From an uncultured Bacteroidales bacterium (GTDB taxonomy: Bacteria; Bacteroidota; Bacteroidia; Bacteroidales; Coprobacteraceae), in NCBI GenBank assembly GCA_949297285.1, contig CASFRL010000052.1, positions 1 to 64,000 of the forward strand: a stretch of 64,000 nucleotides of DNA, read 5' to 3'. Made by a program: the position numbers and the translations under genes. This document shows, in pieces, positions 15,976 to 24,393 of this stretch. How positions within the stretch are numbered: position 1 is the first letter of the stretch; each line of letters opens with the position of its first letter. The notes beneath the pieces were generated by a model. That model did not search any database. It was not told the DNA's origin and saw only the letters and a program-made list of their open reading frames with translations.

Positions 15976-17784
15976 ATGAAAAAAATATTTTTCATATTGG
16001 CGGTTTTTTTCATCGGCGTGTCTTTATGCTCTGCCGATGAAGTAAAATTTTCTGCCTCAGCGCCGGGGCAAGTAATTAAAGGCCAGACATTTCAAATAAC
16101 ATTCACTTTGATTAATGCGAATGGACAAGATTTGAGAGTCCCAGAATTTCCGGGATGTAATGTCCTTTTCGGTCCGGCTGTTTCTCAAGGATCGCAAATT
16201 TCCAGTATAAACGGGAAAACAACAGTTCAAACAGAAGAATCTTATACTTATACATTAAAAGCAATCAAAGAGGGTTCTTATAAAATCGGATCGGCAACCA
16301 TCAAGGTCGGAGGAAAACAGCTAACATCCAATACCCTTAATTTGAGAATATTACCTCCGGATAAGAATGCCGGCAGTAACTCGGCTGATGAAGGATACGG
16401 TTCTTCAGTGCAAGGAACTGCGGGAACCGATGCCACGACATTTGCCCGGTTGATACTTTCGAAAACAAAAGTATATGAACAGGAGGCTATATTGGCAACA
16501 ATCAAATTATATACGAAAGCCGCCAATATGGGACTTGAAAATTATACTTTCCCCAGTTTCGATGGATTTGTTGTACAAGATATGCCTATTCAGAACCCTC
16601 AATTTGAATTAGATCATTATAATGGCGCCAATTATTCGACGGTTATAATTAAAAGAGCTTTATTGTTCCCGCAGCGTTCAGGAAAAATAACCATTAACCC
16701 CGGTAAGTTTGATCTGTCGTTGCAAGTTGTCCGTCCGATGCGAGGCCCGTTCGGGATGATGAGAGGATTGCAGGAAGTGAAGAAGACGGTACGTACACAA
16801 GCTGTCACCGTCGATGTTTTGCCATTACCTTCCGGGAAACCGGCATCATATATGGGTGCGGTAGGGACATTTGCCATTACTTCTTCCATAAATAAAGAAA
16901 CCTTGAAAACCAATGAGGCTGTAACTGTGAAATTGCAAATTAAGGGAACAGGTAACCTCAAGTATATAAAGAATCCCGAAATTAAATTCCCGGCAGATTT
17001 TGAAGTTTATGACCCGAAAATCGATTTGAAAACCCAGAATACGACATCCGGAGTCGAGGGAACACGGGTTATCGAGTATACAGCCATACCTCGTAATGCC
17101 GGAGATTTTACTATCCCGGGAGTGGAGTTTTCATATTTTGATATACATGCAAACAGTTACAAGACTTTGACAACTCCGGAATATCATTTGAAGGTTGAAA
17201 AGGGAACCGGCGGATCGACCGCTCAAATTTCTAATTTTACCGATAAGGAAGCATTGCAAATGCTCAATCAAGATATTCATTTTATAAAGACAGGAAATTT
17301 GCATTTGCAAAAATCTCCCTCTATTATGTGGGGAACCACGACCTATTGGTTATGGTATATTCTACCGGCGTTGTTCTTTATCGTGTTTGTCATTATTAAC
17401 CGGAAACAGGCGCGAGAAAATGCAAATGTTACTTTAATGAAGACTAAAAAGGCAAATAAGGTAGCAACCAAAAGATTGAAAGTTGCCGGTAAATATTTGA
17501 AAGAGCATCAGAAAGAAGCTTTCTATACCGAAGTGTTGCAAGCTGTATGGGGATATTTAAGCGATAAACTGAGTATTCCGTTGTCTGAATTGACACGAGA
17601 TAATGTTGCTTCTGAACTAACAAACTATGGCGCAAGTGAAGAGTTGGTAAGTAGTTTTATGAAGATATTGGATACTTGTGAGTTTGCTCAGTATGCACCG
17701 TCTCAATCGGAAAGTGAAATGGATGAGTTATATGCAGATACGGTGAAAGCGATAGGAAAAATGGAAAATACCGTAAAGAAATAA
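15976..17784 (+). CDS. batD: BatD, Bat complex membrane protein
   Basis: The start is ATG 15976 (MKKIFFILAVFFIGVSLCSA, signal peptide); a TTG two codons upstream is ignored. The 602-residue protein has several tandem Ig-like periplasmic domains (the first with PGQVIKGQTFQITFTLINAN and LRVPEFPGCNVLFGPAVS), one membrane helix (about 452-472, YWLWYILPALFFIVFVIIN) and a cytoplasmic helical domain of ~120 residues. This is the standard BatD (oxygen tolerance) architecture and length. The cytoplasmic tail (EAFYTEVLQAVWGYLSDKL) resembles that of the third gene of this operon, suggesting shared ancestry. Confidence 0.92.
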   Translation: MKKIFFILAVFFIGVSLCSADEVKFSASAPGQVIKGQTFQITFTLINANGQDLRVPEFPGCNVLFGPAVSQGSQISSINGKTTVQTEESYTYTLKAIKEGSYKIGSATIKVGGKQLTSNTLNLRILPPDKNAGSNSADEGYGSSVQGTAGTDATTFARLILSKTKVYEQEAILATIKLYTKAANMGLENYTFPSFDGFVVQDMPIQNPQFELDHYNGANYSTVIIKRALLFPQRSGKITINPGKFDLSLQVVRPMRGPFGMMRGLQEVKKTVRTQAVTVDVLPLPSGKPASYMGAVGTFAITSSINKETLKTNEAVTVKLQIKGTGNLKYIKNPEIKFPADFEVYDPKIDLKTQNTTSGVEGTRVIEYTAIPRNAGDFTIPGVEFSYFDIHANSYKTLTTPEYHLKVEKGTGGSTAQISNFTDKEALQMLNQDIHFIKTGNLHLQKSPSIMWGTTTYWLWYILPALFFIVFVIINRKQARENANVTLMKTKKANKVATKRLKVAGKYLKEHQKEAFYTEVLQAVWGYLSDKLSIPLSELTRDNVASELTNYGASEELVSSFMKILDTCEFAQYAPSQSESEMDELYADTVKAIGKMENTVKK

Positions 17785-17791
17785 AGGAGAT

Positions 17792-18544
17792 ATGAATATG
17801 AAAAAACTATATAGTATTTTACTGTTTTTTTGCCTTTGTACTGTGTCGTTTGGGCAAAATTTGTTGAGTCAGGCAAATGAGGCTTATAGTCGTGAAGATT
17901 ATAAGAAAGCGGCAGAATTATATGAAAAAATGCTTCAAGAGGAAGGTATATCTTCCGATTTGTACTATAATTTGGGAAATGCCTATTATAAGGATAAACA
18001 ATACCCCAAGGCCATTTTGAATTATGAAAGAGCCTTGCTGCTTTCTCCGGGAAATGAAGATGCTCGATTTAATTTGGAGATGGCCAACAGTCGTATAACA
18101 GATAAGATAGAGCCTGTGGGTGTTTTCTTTTTAACCGTTTGGACTCAGAACCTTATTAATACATTGTCTTCAAATAGTTGGGCTATCTTAGGAATCGTCA
18201 GTTTCTTGCTTTTTATAGTCGGAATTTATCTCTATTTCTTTACCAGAAATGTATTGTTGCGGAAGATCGGCTTTTTTGCCGGATTATTGTTGCTGTTGGT
18301 TTCCATATTTTCAAATGATTTTGCATCGGTGCAAAAAGATAAAATGACCGAACGGAAAGAAGCTATAATTTTTGCTCCGACGATTACCATCAAGAGTGCT
18401 CCGGCTGAGAGCGGAACCGATCTTTTTGTTTTGCATGAAGGAACAAAAGTCAAACTTTTGGATAAGGTCGGTGAATGGTCTGAAATCTTGTTGGCAGACG
18501 GAAACCGGGGATGGATTCCGACAGATCAACTGGAAGTAATTTAA
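17792..18544 (+). CDS. batE: BatE, TPR and SH3-like domain protein
   Basis: The 250-residue product has a signal peptide (KKLYSILLFFCLCTVSFGQ) and two to three TPR repeats (about 22-105: SRLDYKK-like segments, LYYNLGNAYYKDKQYPKAIL). Two membrane helices follow (about 131-150 and 157-173). A C-terminal bacterial SH3-like domain (about 188-250) has ITIKSAPAESGTDLFVLHEG, then VGEWSEILLADGNRGWIP. This is the usual BatE layout. The start region AAAGGAGATATGAATATG contains a Shine-Dalgarno-like GGAG and two possible ATGs, 17792 and 17798. It ends the bat genes proper; PAP2 follows. Confidence 0.9.
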   Translation: MNMKKLYSILLFFCLCTVSFGQNLLSQANEAYSREDYKKAAELYEKMLQEEGISSDLYYNLGNAYYKDKQYPKAILNYERALLLSPGNEDARFNLEMANSRITDKIEPVGVFFLTVWTQNLINTLSSNSWAILGIVSFLLFIVGIYLYFFTRNVLLRKIGFFAGLLLLLVSIFSNDFASVQKDKMTERKEAIIFAPTITIKSAPAESGTDLFVLHEGTKVKLLDKVGEWSEILLADGNRGWIPTDQLEVI

Positions 18545-18621
18545 AAGATGAAAAAACATTATTCGATTACACAAAGTGGCATTTGCGTTTTGCCGTTTTG
18601 TGTAATCTTATTTATATAATT

Positions 18622-19314
18622 ATGCTTGACGAACTAATAAAAATAGATCAGCAGATATTGTTGTTCTTTAACCAGCACCATTCTCTATATTGGGATCAAG
18701 TTATGTGGGTTTATACCGGTAAATTTATTTGGATTCCGCTTATTCTCTCTTTTGCATGGGTATATTTTCGTAAAAATTGGAAAGATGCTTTATGGGCTGT
18801 GTTGATGATGGTGCTTGTTGTTACTGTGTGCGATCAGTTTGCCTCGACGATATGCAAACCTTTCTTTGCCCGTTTCAGGCCGGCTCAGGATCCTGATTTT
18901 TCCCAATATGTTACTATCGTAAACGGGTACCGGGGCGGAAGATTCGGTTTTATATCGAGTCATGCGGCAAATGCTGCCGGTCTTGTAACCTTTACGGCAT
19001 TGCTGTTTAAAGATAAACTCTATACTTTTACTGCCGTTATATGGGCAATATTGACGTGTTATTCTCGGATGTATTTGGGCGTTCACTATCCCGGAGACAT
19101 ATTGGCCGGAGGCGTTTGGGGAATATTGGTCGGATGGTCGGGCTATCATTTATATATTGTCGGACGTCGGGTTGCATTAAAACGAGGTTGGCTTCATGGA
19201 GAAAATACACCTTATATAGAAAACAAAGATGTTCGGGCGATTATTGCCGTGATTTATATCACTTTCGTAGTCATATTGGCTATATCGCCATGGATTAATT
19301 TCAGAATAAAATAA
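18622..19314 (+). CDS. PAP2-family lipid phosphatase
   Basis: The frame is open from within batE, but the likely start is ATG 18622 (MLDELIKIDQQILLFFNQ), giving 230 residues. The three PAP2 motifs are present: KPFFARFRP, SSHAAN (usually PSGH; here the first two residues differ) and SRMYLGVHYPGD, among about five or six membrane helices. The family dephosphorylates undecaprenyl pyrophosphate, phosphatidic acid or lipid A; the exact substrate cannot be read from sequence. It lies 77 bp after batE and before a strong terminator, so it is probably the last gene of the Bat transcript. Confidence 0.9.
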   Translation: MLDELIKIDQQILLFFNQHHSLYWDQVMWVYTGKFIWIPLILSFAWVYFRKNWKDALWAVLMMVLVVTVCDQFASTICKPFFARFRPAQDPDFSQYVTIVNGYRGGRFGFISSHAANAAGLVTFTALLFKDKLYTFTAVIWAILTCYSRMYLGVHYPGDILAGGVWGILVGWSGYHLYIVGRRVALKRGWLHGENTPYIENKDVRAIIAVIYITFVVILAISPWINFRIK

Positions 19315-19334
19315 GTGATATTAAAACAAAATAG

Positions 19335-19370
19335 AAACTCACAGAAATTTTTCTCTGTGAGTTTTTTTAT
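19335..19370 (+). terminator. Terminator of the Bat-PAP2 operon
   Basis: ACTCACAGA (19337-19345) pairs with TCTGTGAGT (19354-19362), followed by seven T. It closes the ten-kilobase Bat operon. Confidence 0.85.
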
Positions 19371-19479
19371 TGAGATCAGCGATAAAAAGCCCGATAAAAT
19401 TTGGAAATGTGGATTTTTGAATATAAATTTAATGCGTAATACAAACCATAGCTATTAACCATTTAAAACATTAACGACT

Positions 19480-19755
19480 ATGACTAAAACAATAACATTT
19501 AATGAACTTCGCCGTATCAAAGATTGTTTACCCGATGGTTCTATGCATAGAATAGCAGATGAGTTGAATGTAACAGTACAAACTGTACGTAATTATTTCG
19601 GCGGAAATAATTATGAGTACGGTAAGAATTGCGGTCTGCACATAGAACCGGGTCCTGATGGTGGTATAGTCGTATTGGACAATACTACAATATATGATAT
19701 GGCAATGTCTATTCTTCAAGAAGAAAATAACATTGCCGAAGGAAAACAGGAATAA
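19480..19755 (+). CDS. Small helix-turn-helix protein
   Basis: The 91-residue protein starts MTKTITFNELRRIKDCLPDG. A helix-turn-helix is likely at about residues 20-45 (MHRIADELNVTVQTVRNYFG). The second half (GLHIEPGPDGGIVVLDNTTIYDMAM) is a conserved-looking extension without a named domain. Similar ~90-residue proteins are common in Bacteroidales and probably bind DNA. It is followed 22 bp downstream by a universal stress protein, so both may be co-transcribed. Regulatory target unknown. Confidence 0.8.
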   Translation: MTKTITFNELRRIKDCLPDGSMHRIADELNVTVQTVRNYFGGNNYEYGKNCGLHIEPGPDGGIVVLDNTTIYDMAMSILQEENNIAEGKQE

Positions 19756-19777
19756 TAATTTTTAAAAAATTTGCGTT

Positions 19778-20905
19778 ATGGGCGATGACAAATTAATCAC
19801 AATAGCCATTTATACTTATGAAAAGGCCCAGATTATAAAAGGCATTTTAGAGAACGAGGATATCCCGGTGGCTATCCAAAACGTAAATCTGATACAGCCG
19901 GTGATATCGTCAGGAGTACGCGTAAGAATCAGGGAGCAGGATTTGCCGCATGCCCTTCAAATTTTAGAGCAATATTCGCTTTTCGATGATAAAGATCATC
20001 AGAAAGACAAAAACCAAAATCATGAGAAGAAAGTTTTGATTCCGGTCGATTTTTCCGACTATTCTTTTAAGGCATGTCAGATCGGTTTTGACTTTGCAAA
20101 GGCTCATAATGCCAAAGTAATGTTATTCCATGCTTATTTCAGTCCTTATTTTCCGGGAGCTATTCCCATTACCGATACATTTACTTATGATGTGTCCGAA
20201 GATGAGGCTCTGAAGCAAGTTCAAGCCCGTGTCGGGAAAGATATGACCAACTTTGTAGAAACCTTACACAAACAGATCGAAGATAAATTACTTCCTAATG
20301 TAGAATTCGATTACACTCTTAGAGAAGGAATCCCTGAAGATGAAATCAACCATTACAGCAAAGAATATAATCCTATGTTGATTGTGATGGGAACACGGGG
20401 AAAAAGTCAAAAAGAACTTGATCTGATAGGAAGTGTTACGGCTGAGGTGTTGGATGCTACGAAGTTCCCGGTATTTGCTATCCCGGAAAGTGTACCTTTT
20501 ACAATGATCGATGAGGTAAATAACATTGCTTTCTTCACCAATTTCGATCAGCAAGATTTAATCGGTATAGATACATTCATGAGACTGTTCGGTTCTTATG
20601 ATTTCAAAGTCAACTTTGTGCATATGAATACCAAACGGGATGCGTGGAATGAAATTAAGTTGGCCGGTATGAAAGAGTATTTCGATAAACATTATCCGGG
20701 ACGTGAGGTTGCCTATACGATGTTGAATGGTGATGATTTCTTGAATAGTGTCGAAAAATTTGTCAGAGATGAGAAGATCGATATACTCACAATGACAACC
20801 CGCAAGAGAAATATATTTGCAAGGCTGTTCAATCCGAGTATAGCACATAAGATGTTATTCCATGCAGATACTCCTTTGTTGGTGATTCCATCGGTGGGAT
20901 GGTGA
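19778..20905 (+). CDS. Universal stress protein with DUF2007-like N-terminus
   Basis: The 375-residue protein has three parts. Residues 1-70 (LITIAIYTYEKAQIIKGILE, then VRIREQDLPHALQILEQ) look like DUF2007, a small putative signalling domain. Two UspA domains follow: residues ~85-232 with KKVLIPVDFSDYSFKA and the nucleotide-binding motif GTRGKSQKELDLIGSV (GxxGx9GS), and ~235-375, which lacks that motif and ends LLVIPSVGW. The first UspA domain should bind ATP; the second is probably degenerate. It sits downstream of the small HTH gene and ends before a strong terminator. Confidence 0.88.
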   Translation: MGDDKLITIAIYTYEKAQIIKGILENEDIPVAIQNVNLIQPVISSGVRVRIREQDLPHALQILEQYSLFDDKDHQKDKNQNHEKKVLIPVDFSDYSFKACQIGFDFAKAHNAKVMLFHAYFSPYFPGAIPITDTFTYDVSEDEALKQVQARVGKDMTNFVETLHKQIEDKLLPNVEFDYTLREGIPEDEINHYSKEYNPMLIVMGTRGKSQKELDLIGSVTAEVLDATKFPVFAIPESVPFTMIDEVNNIAFFTNFDQQDLIGIDTFMRLFGSYDFKVNFVHMNTKRDAWNEIKLAGMKEYFDKHYPGREVAYTMLNGDDFLNSVEKFVRDEKIDILTMTTRKRNIFARLFNPSIAHKMLFHADTPLLVIPSVGW

Positions 20906-20953
20906 GAAATTTAATAAGATAAAAGAAATTGTGTCGGTATACAACGGCAACGG

Positions 20954-20995
20954 TATTCCCCGAAAAGTATAAATATTTTCGGGGAATATTTTTTA
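20954..20995 (+). terminator. Terminator after the universal stress gene
   Basis: TATTCCCCGAAAA (20954-20966) pairs with TTTTCGGGGAATA (20976-20988), followed by a T-rich run. The next ~150 bp hold no convincing gene. Confidence 0.85.
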
Positions 20996-21152
20996 TGTCG
21001 ATTAGGGAAATTTACAAGTATATCGTTTCATGGTTTTATTTGTTTTTATATAATATGTTGATTAGTAAATATATAAAAATCTTCATTCTGCCATTTCCCG
21101 ATTTTTTTGCAAAATAATTATAGCGCAGAAAAATATTTCGAAATAAAAATAT

Positions 21153-21160
21153 TATCTTTG
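21153..21160 (+). promoter_or_regulatory. -7 box upstream of the cobalamin riboswitch
   Basis: TATCTTTG at 21153-21160 fits the Bacteroidota -7 consensus and places the transcript start near 21167, exactly at the edge of the riboswitch aptamer. A -33 TTTG is not clear. Confidence 0.6.
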
Positions 21161-21169
21161 TCGCGCTTC

Positions 21170-21345
21170 GGTTCGTTGTTTCTGTTCAGAAACAATGATT
21201 AAAAGGGAATTAGGTGAAAGTCCTGAACAGTCCCGCTGCTGTAAGCTCTATAAAAAATGTTTTGACAATACTTTGGCCACTGTTTGTTATAAAAATGGGA
21301 AGGCGTTCAAAACAGGAGTAAGTCAGAAGACCTGCCGAACAGATT
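21170..21345 (+). promoter_or_regulatory. Cobalamin (vitamin B12) riboswitch
   Basis: The aptamer core is recognisable: GGGAA-TTAGGTGAAAGTCCTGAAC followed by AGTCCCGCTGCTGTAA (about 21214-21244), GCCACTG in loop 5 (about 21276-21282), and the B12 box AGTCAGAAGACCTGCC (21321-21336). The outer stem P1 is GTTCG (21171-21175) with CGAAC (21336-21340). Riboswitches of this class repress translation or transcription of B12-related genes when adenosylcobalamin or a related cobamide is bound. About 115 nt lie between the B12 box and the gene start and form the expression platform, with the short hairpin GGT-ATTTTC-ACC near 21389-21400. Confidence 0.95.
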
Positions 21346-21460
21346 TGTTTCAATAGCTTTCGAGGAATAAGCTTTTGAGTATTGAGAGGTATTTTCACCC
21401 CAGAAAATGTTCACATCCTTATTTTCGGTTGGCTATTTGGTTGTTTATAATCAAATAAAT

Positions 21461-23479
21461 ATGATAAGTATGCAGAAATTTTTATCTTTTAATTGTAAAA
21501 ATGAGAGTCTTTTGTCCAGCCTGAAAAAGTCTGGGATGCTGTTGTGCTGTGGCTTATTATCAGGTTCATTTGCTGTAACAGCTCAAACGACTTCGGTAAC
21601 TAAAGTATTAGAATATGTTCCGGCACCCGGACAATTTGTAAACGCATCTTTGCCTAAATACGAAAACGGTTATACTGCCGAAACGATTCGTAGCAATGTT
21701 GAAACAACAATGAAAGCGGGTAAATCGTTTATCGGATTAGGTGCTTATGGCGGTTATGTCGTGTTGGGATTTGACAAGCCGATTGTCAATGTCCCCGGAG
21801 AATACGATTTTAAAACTATAGGAAATGCTAGCATTAATATTGCGGAATGTGGAATTATAATGGTATCTCAGGATAAGAATGGAAATGGCCTTCCTGATGA
21901 TGAATGGTATGAATTGGCCGGTTCGGAATATAATAATCCTAAAACGGTACACAATTATAAAATAACCTATTATCGTCCTCAATATGATATTGAAATACGA
22001 AAAGGTGAGACCCCAGACGTGAATTATATCAATAATCCGACTTCGTTCCGGACAGAAACGGAAAATAACAATATTGCCGATGTAAAATGGACCGATAATT
22101 TGGGAAATACAGGTTATGTAGAACGCAATATATCCCATAAACAACAATCTTATTATCCAATGTGGATCGAATCGGATGAGTTGACATTTTCCGGTTCTTT
22201 ATTGCCTCCAAATGTAGTTCAATCCGGTTCTATATGGCAATTCCCGGCTTATGATTGGGGATATGCCGATAACTGGAGTGCCGATATGCCAAATGAAAAA
22301 ATCGGCATGAAAATAGATTGGGCTGTCGATAAGTATGGTAATCCGGTACATCTGACACATATTGACTTCGTCAAAGTATATACAGCTCTGAACCAATGTG
22401 TTGGAAGTGTCGGCGAAACGTCAACAGAATTAAAATCTATTATAGACCTTCATCCTGATGCCCAGATTGTAGAAGATAAATCGGTTGTTTTAGATTTGTC
22501 CGAAGCTGTTTTAAATGAATCGGGATATTCAGATTTTGTATTTGATACAAAAACATTATTTTTTGACTTTAATGATTTGTTCCGTTTTTCTCATTCTGCA
22601 ACAGATTGGGGGGGAGGTTCTTTCTCTTGGAGTGGTTTTGTATGCAGTAAACAACAACCTGATTTAAATGAACCTGAAGGGTTATACAACTCGGATGGTA
22701 GTGTAAATACAAGTGTTGTATCTGATTGGGAATATTTAGCCAAAAATTTTTATGCGGCTGTACCCGGAACTGGAATAAAAGGGGATAATTCGCCTTACAT
22801 TTTTGGTTATTGGGATTCTTATAATGCGGCATCTAATATTATATCATTTACAGATGGAATGTCTCATAAAGTAAAAGGTGTGTATGTGACCAACTCTGCC
22901 ATAAACTATATTTCGATGAAATATGGCGACGCTTATGGAAAGAAATTTGGAGGAAAAGAGGGAACAGACCCGGATTTCTTGAAATTGACAGCCACAGGGA
23001 AGAATGGAAATGTAGAGACAGGAAGCGTCGATTTTTATTTGGCCGATTACCGTTCAGATTATAGTTGTGATGATTATATCGTTACAGACTGGAGTTGGAT
23101 GGATCTCTCATCTTTGGGAGAAGTGTCTTCGATAGAGTTTTCTTTGTCCTCTTCCGATAATGGAGATTATGGAATAAACACACCGACCTATTTTTGTTTG
23201 GATGGCCTATCGGTAGATTCTCAGGGTACTGTTCCGACTTCAATAACGAATGCCGAAAAGCAAGAGGCTTGGAGTGTATATCCTAATCCGGCAACCGATT
23301 ATATCCGGATAAAAGGCGGCGAATATAAAAAGGCCGATATTTATTCGTTGAACGGTGCGCTTGTTCGCTCCGTATCGATTTCGGAACAGATTTATGTGGG
23401 CGATCTTGCTGCGGGCGTTTACTATATCCGTATCACAGACGACACATATACTTCTACATTGAAATTTATCAAACAGTGA
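21461..23479 (+). CDS. B12-regulated surface protein with T9SS tail
   Basis: The frame opens at 21407, but ATG 21461 or 21470 gives a proper signal peptide ending near AVTAQT, so about 672 residues. Residues ~30-330 form a module with FIGLGAYGGYVVLGFD and GNGLPDDEWYELAGSEY, familiar from Bacteroidota surface proteins of B12 loci. Residues ~340-590 resemble DUF4465 (SFSWSGFVCSK, FYAAVPGTGI, FGYWDSYNAAS). The last ~75 residues are a type IX secretion sorting domain (VYPNPATDYIRIKG, DIYSLNGALVRS, LAAGVYYIRITD). The riboswitch ties it to cobalamin; capture of B12 at the cell surface is inferred. No btuB-type receptor or BtuFCD transporter lies in the window. Confidence 0.85.
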   Translation: MISMQKFLSFNCKNESLLSSLKKSGMLLCCGLLSGSFAVTAQTTSVTKVLEYVPAPGQFVNASLPKYENGYTAETIRSNVETTMKAGKSFIGLGAYGGYVVLGFDKPIVNVPGEYDFKTIGNASINIAECGIIMVSQDKNGNGLPDDEWYELAGSEYNNPKTVHNYKITYYRPQYDIEIRKGETPDVNYINNPTSFRTETENNNIADVKWTDNLGNTGYVERNISHKQQSYYPMWIESDELTFSGSLLPPNVVQSGSIWQFPAYDWGYADNWSADMPNEKIGMKIDWAVDKYGNPVHLTHIDFVKVYTALNQCVGSVGETSTELKSIIDLHPDAQIVEDKSVVLDLSEAVLNESGYSDFVFDTKTLFFDFNDLFRFSHSATDWGGGSFSWSGFVCSKQQPDLNEPEGLYNSDGSVNTSVVSDWEYLAKNFYAAVPGTGIKGDNSPYIFGYWDSYNAASNIISFTDGMSHKVKGVYVTNSAINYISMKYGDAYGKKFGGKEGTDPDFLKLTATGKNGNVETGSVDFYLADYRSDYSCDDYIVTDWSWMDLSSLGEVSSIEFSLSSSDNGDYGINTPTYFCLDGLSVDSQGTVPTSITNAEKQEAWSVYPNPATDYIRIKGGEYKKADIYSLNGALVRSVSISEQIYVGDLAAGVYYIRITDDTYTSTLKFIKQ

Positions 23480-23514
23480 TAAGTTAAGTTTTCCTTTACA
23501 AACTGATCTGCGTA

Positions 23515-23552
23515 AAAAGGTTATCCTATTTTAGGATAACCTTTTTTATTTC
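23515..23552 (+). terminator. Terminator after the B12-regulated gene
   Basis: AAGGTTATCCTA (23518-23529) pairs with TAGGATAACCTT around a TTT loop and is followed by a T run. Confidence 0.85.
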
Positions 23553-23594
23553 TATAAACAAAATCGGTATTTTTTCTGTTTAAAACGAAAAAAC

Positions 23595-24356
23595 ATGGAT
23601 TTTATAACAGTTATATCTTTATTGTTGGCCGGTGCAATCTGTGGAATTGTAAATGTGATCGGAGGGGGAGGTTCTCTGTTGGCGCTTCCGGTTTTATTGG
23701 CTTTAGGCTTGCCTGCCGGAGTTGTTAATGGAACAAATAGAATAGCTATTTTATTACAAGATATTGCAGCAGTAGCAACTTTCCATAAAAAAAAGCAACT
23801 CCCTGTACGGGAAGGATTCGCACTATCCGTCCCTGTTGTTATTGGCGCTGTTGCCGGTGCATGGTTGGCGGCAGAATATCTGACCGAAACAATATTGAAT
23901 ATTGTAATTTTGCTATTGACCGTGCTGATGATTGCCGCACTCTTTTTTCAGCCCGACAAATGGACTCGCGCTAAGGATTTGGTAACATTCCGGCGATTGA
24001 CGGTGGGTAATTTCATTTTATTGTTGTTGATCGGTTTCTATGGCGGTTTTATACAAGCCGGATTTACGTATCTTATATTGGCTGTGTTGGTATTGAAGAT
24101 GGGGCATAATATGATTGCCGGAGATGCGCTGAAACTTTTTCTTAATCTGATGATTATCCCTATTGCCTTGATAATATTCATATATCATGCCCAAATCGCT
24201 TGGTCCTACGGATTATTGATGGGAGCCGGAAGTGCAATCGGTGGATATTGGGGTGTAAAATTTGTCCGTTCATGGAGTCCGACATTTATACGAAGTATAT
24301 TGTTGATTTTATTGGTATTGTCGGCATTGTATATTATTTTCTTTCGGATGATATAA
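23595..24356 (+). CDS. TSUP-family (TauE/SafE) permease
   Basis: The 253-residue protein has about eight hydrophobic helices and the N-terminal TSUP pattern ICGIVNVIGGGGSLLALPVL, then PAGVVNGTNRIAILLQ, with a repeat of the pattern in the second half (FYGGFIQAGFTYLILAVL). The family transports sulfite, sulfonates or other anions, often as an exporter; the substrate here is not known. It lies 38 bp before the ATP-grasp gene and may be co-transcribed with it. Confidence 0.9.
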   Translation: MDFITVISLLLAGAICGIVNVIGGGGSLLALPVLLALGLPAGVVNGTNRIAILLQDIAAVATFHKKKQLPVREGFALSVPVVIGAVAGAWLAAEYLTETILNIVILLLTVLMIAALFFQPDKWTRAKDLVTFRRLTVGNFILLLLIGFYGGFIQAGFTYLILAVLVLKMGHNMIAGDALKLFLNLMIIPIALIIFIYHAQIAWSYGLLMGAGSAIGGYWGVKFVRSWSPTFIRSILLILLVLSALYIIFFRMI

Positions 24357-24393
24357 ATATTCGTAAAAGAAAACCGCTATTTTTGCAGACAGA

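Noticed and set aside
20995-21117. 40-residue hydrophobic ORF after the universal stress gene terminator
   Set aside because: It starts inside the T run of a terminator and has low-complexity AT-rich composition, so it is probably spurious.
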